Below, piece after piece: positions 12,558 to 24,700 of a stretch of 64,000 nucleotides of DNA. This stretch comes from Fremontodendron californicum (Eukaryota > Streptophyta > Magnoliopsida > Malvales > Malvaceae). The stretch lies in NCBI GenBank assembly GCA_030761205.1, contig JAULJL010000020.1, positions 3,167,001 through 3,231,000 of the forward strand, given 5' to 3'. How positions within the stretch are numbered: the first letter of the stretch is position 1; every line of letters starts with the position of its first letter. The notes beneath the pieces are model-generated. The model worked only from the letters and a program-made list of their open reading frames with translations. It was not told the origin of the DNA and searched no databases. Both the position numbers and the translations under genes were made by a program.

Positions 12558-13608
12558 GGTAGAAAGGAAAGCGGATTGTGGAATCGTGAGGAGGGCGAAA
12601 AACCGGAGGTGCGGATGAAGATTTGATTCAAGTTTCAATCCAGCCCCAGGCAGGCAGGTAAACAAAATGAAATGCAGATTGTGGACTTTGACTTTGTAAA
12701 TGGGGGATTTTGTTGTTTGATTTGTTTGCCTCTCTCATTAACGTGGAAAAGGAAGATGGAAAAAGGGGATTTTCAGGCCAAAGTTTTAGGGGGAATTCTA
12801 CTGCTTTATAGTTAATTTTATTAGTTTCCGTGAAGGCTTTTTTTAAAATTATTTAATTTTTATCCAGCAAACAACTGCCCCAAAAGAAGAGCAGTAGGGA
12901 AGCCCTTGCAGGACATGGCTTTTCTCTGCTCTTCTTCTTCTCTATATTTGTCTTAATAATCTTCACTAAATCTTGAAAATTTTCATGTTTTTCTTATCTG
13001 GGTAGTTTTCATTTTTTTTCTTTCTAAATTTCTGTAGCATTTTTGGTTGGGTTAGGAAAAATGGCTAATTGATTAGCTTTTGTACTATGTCTTCACTGTT
13101 GATCTTTGACTGCTTTCTTTAGTAGCATCTTCCTTTTTCTTTGCCTACTTATTTTTGCTGTTTTGAAGGCTTAATGATTCCAAGCAAACCCTTTTTTGTT
13201 TTATCTTTTTTGAAGCTTGTACAAGAAGTGAAAGATGGGAGCTTGATTATTGTGTGTTTATTAGTGATATTATTGTTATTATGATGATGGTAAAATGAGG
13301 GACTTTTGACCAAGAGATCATGATAAAGCATAGGGAAAGGAATAGAGGAAAAAAAGAGAGGGTATTTTTTATTGCTTTATGATTTGTCAATGAGAGAAGA
13401 ATTGAGTAGAAAAACACCAACTTCCATTCTTTTTTGTTTCACATCTCTTATGTATAGTATAACCTAGATGTAATGTGCCTTGAAGGGTGCTTGTCACTAA
13501 GCGTGTTGGGGTAGTGGTGGAGGGGTTTTAAAAATCTTTCTTTTTTGGCTCCTTGAGAATCTGTGTTGTTTTATTTTTATTTTTTTGGAAAAAGGGAGGG
13601 TTTCAAAG
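12558..13608 (+). other. probable 5' untranslated exon and leader intron of the U-box gene
   Basis: Base composition rises around 12558-12657, and a good donor, GGCAG|GTAAAC, lies at 12657/12658. The following ~900 bp are T-rich, intron-like and lack a credible frame. Possible acceptors include the AG at 13554-13555 after a pyrimidine run, or AG at 13607-13608 just before the ATG. A 5'-UTR intron is inferred; the acceptor is undecided. Confidence 0.4.
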
Positions 13609-14967
13609 ATGCCTATGTTTCAACCATCAAAGAGGGATGGGGTTGTTGTTGCTGGATTTGATGGTAGTGGTGATGGGCAAGTTCTAGATCTGGATACTGC
13701 TGTTAAAGATGGGGTTTTGGGTGTTGTTGTTGGTGGTGGAGTCATTGGTGCTGCTGTTGGTGAGAAATTGGATCTGAAGAAAATGATTGAAGAGCTTGAT
13801 TTACCTGAGATTCCTTTTGTGTTTATTTGTCCAATCTCCCTTGAGCCAATGCAAGACCCTGTTACCCTTTGCACTGGCCAAACTTATGAGAGGTCCAACA
13901 TTCTCAAATGGTTCAATTTGGAGCACTATACTTGCCCCACTACAATGCAGGAGCTTTGGGATGATTCTATTACCCCAAATAGAACCCTTTACCATTTGAT
14001 TTACACTTGGTTTTCGCAGAAGTATTCGCTTATGAAGAAGAGATCAGAGGATGTACAAGGAAGGGTAAGTGAGCTTCTTCAGACATTGAAGAAGGCTAAA
14101 GGTCAAGCCAGGATTCAAGCCTTGAAGGAGCTGAAGCAAGTTGTGGCAGCACATGCTACGACTATGAAGACCGTGGTTGATGAAGGTGGAGTTTCTGTAA
14201 TTTCATCCTTGTTAGGTCCATTTACGTCCCATGCGGTTGGTTCAGAAGCAATTGGCATTCTTGTCAATTTGGAGCTTGATTCAGAGTCCAAAACCAATTT
14301 GATGCAGCCGACAAAGATTTCATTGATGGTAGATATGCTGAATGAAGGGTCAGTGTTGACAAAGATCAATTGTACGCGATTGATGGAAAAGCTGATGGAG
14401 GAGAAGGAATTTCGCTCAGAGAGCATCTCCAGCCATCGGCTATTGGTTGGTCTAATGCGCTTAGTGAAGGATAAGAGGCACGCGAATGGAATCTTGCCTG
14501 GACTTAGCTTCCTCAGATCTATATGCTTGCATAAACAAGTCATGAGTTTGATTGTGAGTATTGGAGCCGTTTCTCAATTGGTCGAATTGTTGCCTGCTTT
14601 GAAGCCTGATTGCTTGGAATTAGCCCTTTTCATATTGGATACATTATCTTCTCTACCGGAAGGAAAAGTAGCATTGAAGGATTGCGGAAACACAATTCCG
14701 AATATGGTGAGGCTGTTGATGAGAGTTTCAGAAAGCTGTACTCAATATGCATTGTCAATTTTGTTGTCTGTATGTAAACTTGCCCCTGAGGAATGCTCCT
14801 CAGTTGCTTTAGAAGCTGGTTTAGCAGCAAAGCTGCTTCTCGTGATTCAGAGTGGTTGCAATCCTGTCTTGAAGCAAAGGTCTGCAGAGCTCTTGAAGTT
14901 ATGTAGCCTAAATTATACAGACACCATCTTTATTTCAAAGTGCAAGCTCACAAGGACAATCCAATGA
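13609..14967 (+). CDS. PUB30: U-box/ARM-repeat E3 ubiquitin ligase, PUB30/31 type
   Basis: Intronless 452-residue protein. I choose the ATG at 13609; the frame extends upstream only to a TTG. The N-terminus (MPMFQPSKRDG, then GDGQVLDLDTAVKDGVLG) matches what I remember of Arabidopsis PUB30/PUB31, as does the length (mid-440s there). The U-box spans about residues 66-140 and includes FICPISLEPMQDPVTLCTGQ and the YERSNILKW helix; as usual for U-boxes there are no zinc ligands. Residues ~150-440 are leucine-rich helical repeats of ARM type (for example LKELKQVVAAHATTMKTVVD). U-box proteins bind a ubiquitin-loaded E2 and the ARM part chooses the substrate. The frame is clean. An AATAAA follows at 15253. 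Which of the two Arabidopsis paralogues is closer I cannot say. Confidence 0.93.
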   Translation: MPMFQPSKRDGVVVAGFDGSGDGQVLDLDTAVKDGVLGVVVGGGVIGAAVGEKLDLKKMIEELDLPEIPFVFICPISLEPMQDPVTLCTGQTYERSNILKWFNLEHYTCPTTMQELWDDSITPNRTLYHLIYTWFSQKYSLMKKRSEDVQGRVSELLQTLKKAKGQARIQALKELKQVVAAHATTMKTVVDEGGVSVISSLLGPFTSHAVGSEAIGILVNLELDSESKTNLMQPTKISLMVDMLNEGSVLTKINCTRLMEKLMEEKEFRSESISSHRLLVGLMRLVKDKRHANGILPGLSFLRSICLHKQVMSLIVSIGAVSQLVELLPALKPDCLELALFILDTLSSLPEGKVALKDCGNTIPNMVRLLMRVSESCTQYALSILLSVCKLAPEECSSVALEAGLAAKLLLVIQSGCNPVLKQRSAELLKLCSLNYTDTIFISKCKLTRTIQ

Positions 14968-15258
14968 GAGGGGAATTTTGCTTGCGATCTTTCACACTGC
15001 CTTTTGCTAATATGAGAGGCAAGGGAGTTAAAGGGCCTATCCTAATTGGGTCAAGAAATCTTCCAAGAATGAACAATCATACATATGAGATGGGGGTTTG
15101 AGGTATGAATTAGCTCTCCTGTATATATTTAAGCACTTCAATTTCAGCAATTGATTCAACTTACTCAAAAGAACACTCATAATGTGGATAAGAAAAACAC
15201 AGTTCTTGCTGCAATGGAATTATGTCAAGTTCTCTTTTCCAATGCCTTGTCAAATAAA
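14968..15258 (+). terminator. 3' untranslated region and poly(A) signal of the U-box gene
   Basis: An AATAAA at 15253-15258 lies 286 bp beyond the stop codon. The intervening sequence is less AT-rich than the surrounding spacer and resembles transcribed 3' UTR. Confidence 0.45.
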
Positions 15259-15916
15259 CCCCCAAAAGGAGAAATGATGTGAAAAATGTTTTATGTGCAA
15301 TGGATTAGTGATGGGATATATTGTTGGATAGAAATACGTGTATGAGGAGTGCTATTTGTGCAAAGACTTTGGAGCTTGCAATTACAATTGTAATAGTCAA
15401 AGAATTGCTTTGCTCCTTGGGGCCCTTCTTTCTCCCAAGTTGTTCCTATGGTAGGTGGCCTTCCAATTTTCCATCTGGGTTTTAGTGGGAGTTTTGCTTT
15501 TAGCTCCACACATTTGTAGAGACTAGAATCAATGCCTTTGGACTTCAATTGTCTATTCAATGTGTACAATTAAAATAACCATTTCTTTTTTCATCTCTTA
15601 TTATCCTTTCTGCATTTTTCATGCATTTCAGATTATGATATCAATTCAATTTTAATTCATTGTTAGCCTCAAAGAATAATTAATAAAAAGGGCTTGTTTC
15701 TTTCTTCTTCTTCTTTTTTCTTTCCAAATCATCATGGGTCCCTGGTCCTGGTTCAGAGGTTAGAAATTAGAAAAAGGGAAAGATAAAGAGAGGGCCTTAG
15801 CTTTTACAAATGCGTTGAACTATTACTATTTTGGGGTCCATTTATGTACTTTTTATATATCCCCTTGTGGAAGAAGTTGAGGACAGCACCCATCATCACC
15901 TCTCTTTAACTAAAAA
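15259..15916. other. intergenic region
   Basis: A minus-strand frame at 15291-15569 has no family signature and sits just after the poly(A) signal. I regard it as chance. Nothing else is recognised. Confidence 0.5.
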
Positions 15917-16222
15917 CACGATAAAAAAAATAACACGAATACAATACGAATATATGAATATTTTAAAATTTATATAATATGAATTATTAACATATCAAAG
16001 TTTATATAAATATAAAATACTTTAAACACGATTATGACACGATAAAATACACGAACACGACATGAGTACACAAATTGCTAACACAATACGAATATACGAA
16101 TGTTTCAAAATTTATGTAATACGAATTATTAACATATCAAAGTTTATATAAATATAAAATACTTTAAATACAATTATGACACTATAAAATACACGAACAC
16201 GATATGAGTACACAAATTACCA
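15917..16222. repeat. CACGA/TCGTG-rich dispersed repeat, copy 2, internally duplicated
   Basis: Same family as 6894-7123. A ~142-bp unit occurs twice in tandem: the phrase ACAATACGAATAT starts at 15941 and again at 16083. The two units have diverged by several substitutions, so the duplication is not recent. Confidence 0.6.
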
Positions 16223-16674
16223 TGTCTTTCGGTCGCTGTTCTAATGAAATGTTTCACTGCACAAATTGGCAAGAAACTCCTATTTGGAATCAGTAGAAGC
16301 TCCTGATTGATATTGCAGCCTTGCCAGTGTTGGCCAATGCTTCTGCATGGACAAGTGGGTTAATCTTATCTGGATTGAAGAAGTTTCTATGTCAATTAAG
16401 TGGTTTTTAAGTTTTTACATGCATTTGTTCACATTGTTGGCAAAAAAAAAAAAAAAAAGGGTTATCTTTTCATCATTTCATGTATCCCCAAGGATTTGTG
16501 GTGGAGCTATTTGGTTTTTCTATTTTTCAAAGAACAAAAAACATTAGTTGCATTTTGATACTTTTGGCTTTAGTACAACTATTCTTTGGTAGACCGTTTC
16601 CTTAATTCCTTCTCTATCTTTGTTTGATTTAACATCAAGAAAGCAAGAGAAAGATCTAGATCTGATAATTTATG

Positions 16675-16827
16675 TATTTATATCGTGTTTATGTATTTTC
16701 TTATATCATAATCGTATTTAAGATATTTTATATTTATATAAATTTTGAATTGTTAATAATTTGTGTTATATTGATTTTGATATATTAATATATTTGTGTC
16801 GTGTTCATATTTTTTTTTTCGTGTTGT

Positions 16828-16862
<35 letters not shown>
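16675..16862. repeat. CACGA/TCGTG-rich dispersed repeat, copy 3 (inverted), with poly-T
   Basis: Reads TATCGTGTTTATG ... GTGTCGTGTTCAT on the plus strand, i.e. the reverse of copies 1 and 2, and ends in a T run of more than 30 at about 16829-16865. Confidence 0.55.
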
Positions 16863-16865
<3 letters not shown>

Positions 16866-19800
16866 CTGTGTAGTGTAATTGTGTAATCTCTCTTCCCCCT
16901 TCCTTGCCTTCTAAAGGAACCTTTGCAATTAAGGGCCCCCATTGGCATGGCATCTTTGAATGACCCATTAAGACTCAACCATGGAAATATTTGCTCAATA
17001 CTTTAACAAGCCATCTAGAATCTATTCTGCTGCAATTATAATGACTTTGCTGTTACATCCATTTGAGTTTTTTTTTTTTTAATCTTTTCAAAGCCTGAGA
17101 CTTTCTATTTTATTTAGTTATTCAGTTAAACCAATGATTCGTTATTGGAATCGCTTTTTGATTTGCATATAATTATATTTTTTTTCATCCATAGTGGGGC
17201 TAATTTAACCGTCGTACATCCACTCTTGATAATGAACAATCATACATTTGAAAATACCAAATGATTACGATTAAAAATGAATTAAAGGATGGTATTTTCA
17301 AATCCTTTGTCATTGCTTAATTATACTGTTTTTGATTGGGGGAATCAGTGACGGCATGACAACAAGTTTTTGCATCAATTTGAATAAGACTTTGATGGTG
17401 GAAAGCAGGAAAGGCAGGCTTCCTTTTCCTTCTATTTTCCATGCATGCACGGGTGCATGTTCCTTTTTAGAGTAGTCAGTTGGTCAGGTTGGATTATTTC
17501 GCATAGAAAAAGAAATTTTGGATCGTTTTTATTTTAGATCATTTCAGATTCGACATTCGAATTATTTAGTTTAGAGTTAAATTAATTTAATTTCGGAAGT
17601 AGTTCAAATCATTTTCTATTCAAGTTTGAAATGTTGATTTTCTAATCAAACTGTATTGTATCGGATTTGAGTTTGGACGGTTTCGACAGATTTTTGGATT
17701 CGGGTCAACTTTATCGCTCTATTCTTACACAATTCTTTAACCTAAATTCAGCTTAAACACCATATGAAGACCTATCAGAGTCTAATTGTGCTGTGAGAAG
17801 ATCCATTTACCATATGTTTTTTTTTTTGCATTAGATAATTCAAAAGACTTGCTGGGCTTTACAACTGAAAGCAGAAACATAAAAAGCAAAACATTTCTTG
17901 CCTACTCTTAGGTAAAATATTACTGAAACAATTGGGTAATGTTGAAGACTTGAAAATTTTGCATGACATGAATATTGATCTGAAATACTGCACTCTTTTC
18001 CGACCGCAATGCTGGTATGGAAGGCCCACTTTGAAGAGATCTGGTTCACACTATAATTTTTATCAAAATAGCTTTGCATCTTGAAGAATTATAAGCCAAA
18101 TTATATTTTGCTTTGTTTTTTTTTGAACCAGATTTGGTCTTTGCACGAGTTCAGAAAAATTCCAAATCAAGTAATCAGATAGCAATCACACGTTCACACT
18201 AACTAGGATTTTAGTCGTTATGTTTTTCAGTTTAGTCACCTGAACTTATAAAGATCAAGTGACCCAATCTGAAGGATTAAATAAATATCTTAAATTTCAG
18301 TTGTACTATATAATACATTTTCTTTTAATAAAAATGAGAAAAAGGTTCTTGTTAATTGTTATGTCCAGCAGAATCTCTACATATCAGATACCTGTCATTT
18401 TCAATATAGCATACACCTGTCGAGTCCACAACTGCAAAACAATCGGCTTTCTACACACCCTAACATTCTCCTTAATATTCCTTCTGCTTCACAGAGAAAA
18501 CTTTTGAATCTTCATCGATTTAGACATCGAAACGAGTTTCTGAGTTCAAACTCCTTCATCAATTCCACGAACTCACCAACTTCATCCCAAAAAGATATCA
18601 ACCGTTCCATTTTTTCGTTAAAGTACATTTATATCTTTTATCAATAGTGCAACTCTAATATACATCATTTCTAACATTTATTATATGTATTTTATCAATG
18701 AATGCTATTAGTTGTATATCGAAAAATACATAAAATTGAACATTTTGTTAGATCAAACCAACAATCAATCATCATCCAAGCAAAATGGATTGTAGTGAAT
18801 TCAAATAATATCTCAAAAAACATATCACTAAATCTTTTGAAATTTGAATCAATATTTTCAATTCATTTCACGTCTGTAAATGAGATTTAAATACGATTGA
18901 TTACCATTATGACGAGAGATGTGTATTTAAAAAAAATGTTTAAAAATGCATAATTCAAATACACATTTCGTATCATAATCTTCAAAAAGCATTTCGTCAT
19001 GAGAAAGTTCTTCATCCACAACTTGTTCGTCCGTATCTTAAATTCATGGCTTGACAAGGATTGTATATTGATTCATTTGAACAACACAAACATAATCCGA
19101 TAGCTACTCATGAATACTTTGGCCCATTAATGGAATTCATAGCATATACTTTTGTTCAACTAGAATTTCATTTAATTTCATTTTTTTCTAATTAATACAG
19201 TTAGAGGTTTTCGAGGTTTTATTTAGATTTAATTTTCGTTTCCAACAATGAATCCATTCTCTTACATTAATCTGGTTAACTCAAAATTTTACTCTTAAAA
19301 TGTTTCCAAAAAGATCGAATTTCGATCCATAAAAAAAATATATTCTCTTTATCAACCGAACTACTTGTATATATGGGTATTTAATTTATTTTTCTTTTAA
19401 CACAATGTAAATTGAGTGAAAAATTAAAGGAAAAGGAGAAACAGTTGAAATTCTTCTAATAAAAATTTTGTATAAAAAAATTAATGTGTTTGAGATTCAT
19501 CCTTAAATCATATATATATATATAAATATATAATATTATAAGTTACATGCTTACTTGTTAAATTCTGTTGACATGAACAACTACGTAGGATATTATATAA
19601 AATTATGCAATTTAAAAAATTAAAAAAAAAATACAAATCTGAAATTTGAAAGGTAAAGAATTGCAATCCAAATCAATAGAGATTTCTTTTTTCTTTCTAA
19701 ATTCAAAAATTTTAATGGAATTTTTATCTTTACAAATTAATTTACTTATAATCCTTTAGTATTTTGTCTTTTTAAATTAAAGAACACACATATCATTTAT

Positions 19801-20131
19801 TATATCTTTTTTAAATTCAATATCATTCAATTTTATCTTGATTAATTTACTAATAAAATTTTTAACATTAAATTATACATTTTTTCTATACCAAATGAAG
19901 AGAAAATAGAATACGGGTAATTGATTTGTGTGTTTATATTTCAATTTAAAAGGTACATCAATTTATATCTTGATATTTATAATTGTATGATTATATACAC
20001 CAAATCCATAAGCATATATATATATATATATTCATTTATTAAGATAATAAAAAAATTAAAATGAATTAATTTTTTTTTTTAAAGTATGAAAAATATAATA
20101 GAATATTTGTTTATCGCACGGATTAAAAAAC

Positions 20132-20174
<43 letters not shown>

Positions 20175-20505
20175 GAGCCACGTGATTAGTTCACAAGAAA
20201 GTGGAGCTTCCCCTACTTTGACTCACGTGTTCCCATGACTGGCTCGTGGATACTGTACGTAAATTCTTTCTTTTTGGAATAAGATTTTAATGAATAATAT
20301 TACGTATAAGAAAATGGGACTGAATGCTGGCAATTAGGAACATGTATCATTTGGTTATGTATTTTAACTTTTCGAGTTATTTCGAATTTCTGTTTTACCT
20401 CAAGTTTGAGTATTTAGTTTTTTTTTTCTTCTTCTTTTCAATCAATTCTATGTATATATAATTCGAGTCAAGGCTGATTACAAATGTTTTAGGTTATGAT
20501 ACTCA
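16866..20505. other. intergenic region with old repeat remnants
   Basis: No convincing gene. 17480-17715 is a decayed repeat rich in TTCGGATT/GGATCG words. 18390-18600 has the phrase order of the LTR remnants (ATACACCTGTCGAGTCCACA, then CATCGATTTAGACATCGAAA, ending near ATATCAACC), so it is probably an old LTR fragment. The rest is AT-rich. The minus-strand frame at 17840-18079 shows no recognisable domain. Confidence 0.45.
20135..20173. repeat. (AT)n microsatellite
   Basis: Nearly 40 bp of uninterrupted AT dinucleotide. Likely length-polymorphic. Confidence 0.95.
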
Positions 20506-20513
20506 ATCTTAAC

Positions 20514-20793
20514 TAAAGTTGTCATGGATCAGATCGGATCAAATTAAGTTCGGATAGTAAAAAATGTACTTGTCCAATTACTGGTCTAACCCTACCGTCG
20601 AATTTGAAAAACTTATTTTATTATTTAAAATATATTAAAATATTATTTTTATTTTAATATTTATATATTTAATAATTAAATTTAAATTTAAATAAAAATA
20701 TAATTTTATTTATTAAAAATAATTCAAATCTGATCGGGTCAGTCCGAATTTAAATTAACATATCCCAAATAATTTAACTTTTGGACAAGTCTA
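20514..20793. mobile_element. hAT MITE, main family, with target duplication split by a CACTA element
   Basis: The left end reads TAAAGTTGTCATGGATC; the right end, reversed, reads TAGACTTGTCCAAAAG. The 8-mer before it is ATCTTAAC. After it come AT, then the CACTA element and its 3-bp duplication, then TTTAAC. Removing the CACTA restores ATTTTAAC, a 7-of-8 match. Confidence 0.8.
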
Positions 20794-20795
20794 AT

Positions 20796-21257
20796 CATTA
20801 CGCCAAATTTGACATATAACAGCATTTTGAAATGCTGTGAAAACTAAAAAAACTAATGCTGTAAGATAAGACAACATTTTTTAATGTGTTGTATATGTGG
20901 CCGCAACCATATGTCTTTAGTAGCATTTTTACATATGTATAATAACACTTATTAAAATGCTGTTATTTCTACTTTATAACAGCTTTTCAAGACTTTTTGC
21001 ATGCATTTTTCAATTGCTGCAAAAGATCTCAATGATAACAATTATAAGTGCTACCAAAAGCATTTTTATATGATAACATATATAACAGTACATGTCAAAT
21101 GATTCTACAAGTTTTAAAAATGCTGTAATTATTGGCCATTATAATATATAACAGCAATACGCAAAATGCTATCAAAGTGTTGCCTTTTCTATTTTTAACA
21201 ACATTTGAGAAATGCTATAACAAAAGTGCTATCTAAGACTAATTTTGAGACGTAGTG
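20796..21257. mobile_element. non-autonomous CACTA (EnSpm-type) element, 462 bp
   Basis: The left end is CATTACGCCAAATTTGACAT, a one-base change from CACTAC. The right end, reversed, is CACTACGTCTCAAAATT. It is flanked by a 3-bp duplication AAT (20793-20795 and 21258-21260), the CACTA length. The interior carries many short subterminal words AACAGCATTTT, AAATGCTGT and ATGCTGTAA in both orientations, typical of CACTA transposase-binding arrays. No transposase is encoded. Confidence 0.85.
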
Positions 21258-21342
21258 AATTTTAACCATGTTTGCTAATAAACTAATTCAATACTTTAAA
21301 CTTGGGTTAATAGATCGAATTTGGGTGTCAAAATTTAATTAA

Positions 21343-21375
21343 ACTAGATACTTGCCCGCGCTACGCCGTGGATTT
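21343..21375 (-). mobile_element. Helitron-type 3' terminus
   Basis: On the minus strand the sequence reads CCACGGCGTAGCGCGGGCAA, then GTATCTAGT, then T. A GC-rich imperfect hairpin a few bases before CTAGT, next to a host T, is the classic plant Helitron 3' end. The body should lie at higher coordinates. I could not place the 5' TC end and see no helicase. Confidence 0.55.
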
Positions 21376-23904
21376 AATTTTTTTAAGTAGAAATCGTGAC
21401 TATTTGGTATAAGTATAAATTAATAAATAAGTTTATTATATTATTATCATAGTAACCTTCTTAACTAAATTTTCAAGATTTTAAGATAATTGTTCAAAAA
21501 TTAAAATAAATTAATAAAATATTATATCAATTATTATAATTTTATAATAAAATTTAAAATAAATTATATTTATTGTCATTGATATACTTATTATAATTTT
21601 ATAAGATCATTTATCGTTATAGATATTATTTAAAATAAATTTATTGCTTTATATTTTAAAAGTATAATCTATTATCATGTAATTTAGAACAAAGTACATA
21701 AAATAAGTTGTTAATAATGATACATGTATTTTATCAAACTATTTGTATGTTACGTTATAATAATCTATTATGATATAATTTAGATCAAATTATATAATAT
21801 TTTATCGTTATACATATTATTTTAACGATAAATGTGTTGTTTTTAATTTTAAATATATAATTTCTTAAGTCTTGTCATGTGATTTTCTAAAAATATATAA
21901 AATAGGTCATTTAATATGTGTATGTTATTATAATGATTTGTACATTATGTTATAGTAATACATTTACAAATATGTAAAAAAGTTGAAATAACGGTTTCAG
22001 GTATAGGATAATCTTGTTTAAGTAAAACGGATACTCGAATTTGAAAAATTACCCGATTATGCCTAAATCCGAAAAATCGGGTCGGAAATATATTTATTTT
22101 AAAATTTAAAATTACAATGTCAATATATATTTTTGAATATCATTTATTATTATTTTTTTATATTTCAATAAAATTCTAATTAAATCTTACTCAATTAAAT
22201 ATTTTTTAAAATTCGATCTTATTTGATTCTAAAATTAATAAATTCAACCCAAATGATCAGAACTCGAATGTCAAATCTGAATGATTTGAACCCGAAATGA
22301 TTCAAACCCGAATAACTTAAGTGTCAAACCTGAAATAATACGAATCCGGAATGATCCAAACCCGAAGTATCCCATTTAGAATTAATTAAAAATCTAAACC
22401 ACTCCTAATGCTATAAGTATAACTAAATATATTAATTAAGCCTAAAATCTTAAGTTTAAATTCAATTTATTCCAAATAATATACTTAAATAGCCATTCAA
22501 ATCATGGGTTATGGCATATGTTATTTGTCAAAATTTTGATGCTTCAAAATTTCAAATTAGCAACCACACTCATTTAGGAATAGCTTTAATATAATGATAT
22601 TGATGTTTACCCTAATTAACTTTAACCCATTTAACCTTAAAATCAAGTTAAAAATCAAATGTAACTTAAATTATATAATTTAATACCCTAATTAATCCTC
22701 AAATCATAATTTATGACCAAACTTAGTTTTTCACTAAACAATGGCTATAGAATTCAAATTAAGCAATCTCATTATTTAGGGGACAACTTTTATGATTTGT
22801 TATTGATTTTAGTTGGATCAATTATATATAGTTCTACATGGATTAAATGATCGTGTAGCTCTTTTAGTTTATTTTTTTATTCAATTTTTGCATCTACCAA
22901 AATGTATAAGCAAACAAATACATGTTTGACTGTAGCATGAGTGTATTTATGAATTGCAGACCTAGATTTTAAGAATTACAAATGGAATACATTAATTAAC
23001 TCATATTATTTATACGCTTTTGTTAACTAATGTTTTAAGGCATTTTTTTAAGATTATGTAGGTTATTATTTTCAATGCATTGTAATTCATCAAAAATAAC
23101 TGTTAACTATTATATTTAATATAAAATATTATTATAAACAGTAACTTAACTAACTTTAATTATTATTTCTAAAAGCATTCTTTAACCAAATCGTTATTTA
23201 TATAGCATGCATGACTGATAAACATGAACATGGCTACCTGCTAGCTGATCTCCTCCATTATTTCTTGGATTAGGTCTCTCATTGTACTCATAGTCATATA
23301 TCTTCTTCCATCTTCATTAATGTACATTATTAAATGAGTTCATAGTTTATGATTATAGTACAAATTAATTAAGTATTATTTTGTTAATGACAAATTTAAA
23401 AGCTAATTAGTATTATTTAATCTAAAGGGTTTTGAAAAAATGCCTTGATGACTTAAATTTTTTAGTAAATTGAAATACTTTTTTTTTTTCTAGTAAGACC
23501 CATGCACAAGCTAAATTGACTAGCCTACAATTGGCCCTTGCATGTTATTAAACAAATTTCACAATAATTAAGAAATTCATTTTCTCTAATATAAGAATAA
23601 TTTTATTATAGAAATGATAAACTCAATGGCTTTGACGTCAGTGCTTATGAAGAAGCAAAAGAAAACCCGTTTTATGAAATCTCACAAGAATCTTTTTTCT
23701 GTCTGATTGCAACTTGCAAGATGAGGCCAAGTTTTCCTCTTATCGGGAAAAAAAAAATCAAATTCGGATGTTAAAAAAATTAGTTCTTAGAGGAATTTTG
23801 CAGTCTCAATCCTTAATTTTAAGGAAAATGTATACCCAATTACAGAAATTCAAAGGCTGTAGGAAGAATTGTGGTGCAACTGATCTTCAAATAATTTTAG
23901 TTTT
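21376..23904. other. AT-rich intergenic region
   Basis: The left part may be the body of the minus-strand Helitron. 22000-22380 is a decayed repeat with many CCCGAA/TTCGGG words, probably an old relative of the GC-armed hAT families. No gene recognised. Confidence 0.45.
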
Positions 23905-24064
23905 AACTGTTTCTTCAGAAAATAACTTTTATTTTTTGGATTTTTTAACCAATAAAAGAGGTCGCTGTTTAGGATAAGAGAAATGGTGGCAGATGTTGAG
24001 ATTCGAACTTCAAACTTAACGAATATCAACTCTTAAAGATATGAACCAATTGAGTTAAGCCCCA
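23905..24064 (-). mobile_element. tRNA-derived SINE-like copy
   Basis: On the minus strand it begins GGGGCTTAACTCAATTGGTT (box A-like) and has AGTTCGAATCTC (box B-like) about 50 bp on, then ATCTGC and a T/A-rich tail. It cannot fold into a complete tRNA. Related copies lie at 34012, 55741, 56432 and 58293. Confidence 0.6.
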
Positions 24065-24186
24065 AATTCAAATAATATATTCTTTTAATGTATAATACTT
24101 CATCAGTTAACTGTTAACTAATACATTTAATACAAAAAATGTTATTTCAAATAGTAACTTAATTAATCTTAAAGAATGCTTTAAAC

Positions 24187-24700
24187 TAGACCTGTTTACG
24201 GGTCGGATCGGACCACGATTCAATTTTTTTTTCTTTACCCAAGGCAGTTTTGGGCCTAGACATACCCGAAATAGAGGTGCTCATGGGTCGAGCCGAGGCC
24301 AGAATTTTTTTTGGAATCCTTGCCCGGGTGGGCCCGCCGGCTCGTGAGTACTGTTCATCCTATATAAAAAATAAAAAATATATTTTTTTATTAATATTTT
24401 TATAACTAAAATTAAATAAAATAATATTATTTTAATACAAAAAACATTGTTCCGGGCCGGACCGAAACAAAAAATCCCTGTCCAGGCCCGGTCTAGTATT
24501 GGCCGGGCCGGGCGAGCTGCCCGGCCCGTGAGCAGTCAGCCCGGCCCGTGAACAGGTCTAACCCGAAAGCTTGTTTCACTATTTAAAAAAGATTTAAAGA
24601 TTATTTTATATTAATATTTATATATTTTATAATTAAATTTAAATAAAAAATATTTTTTATTTAATAAATAGTAATTCGAACCGGTCCATGAACAAGTTTA
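24187..24700. mobile_element. outer hAT MITE, main family, carrying a nested copy
   Basis: The left end is TAGACCTGTTTACGGGTC; the right end, reversed, is TAAACTTGTTCATGGACC. Flanking 8-mers CTTTAAAC (24179-24186) and CTTTAAAT (24701-24708) match at 7 of 8. The younger element at 24272-24560 interrupts its left arm. Confidence 0.85.
24272..24560. mobile_element. inner hAT MITE, main family (289 bp)
   Basis: It starts TAGAGGTGCTCATGGGTC; reversed, its end starts TAGACCTGTTCACGGGCC. A perfect 8-bp duplication ACCCGAAA lies at 24264-24271 and 24561-24568. The right arm has a short internal repeat (CCCGGCCCGTGA twice). Confidence 0.92.

Noticed and set aside
13585..13608. N-terminal extension of the U-box protein
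   Set aside because: Begins at TTG; the ATG at 13609 gives the N-terminus expected for the family.
16753..16968. Lys-rich minus-strand frame
   Set aside because: The Lys run comes from the poly-T tract at 16829-16865.
23986..24062. Possible tRNA gene on the minus strand
   Set aside because: It has box A- and B-like words, but no cloverleaf with a paired acceptor stem; better explained as a SINE-like copy since relatives occur elsewhere in the window.
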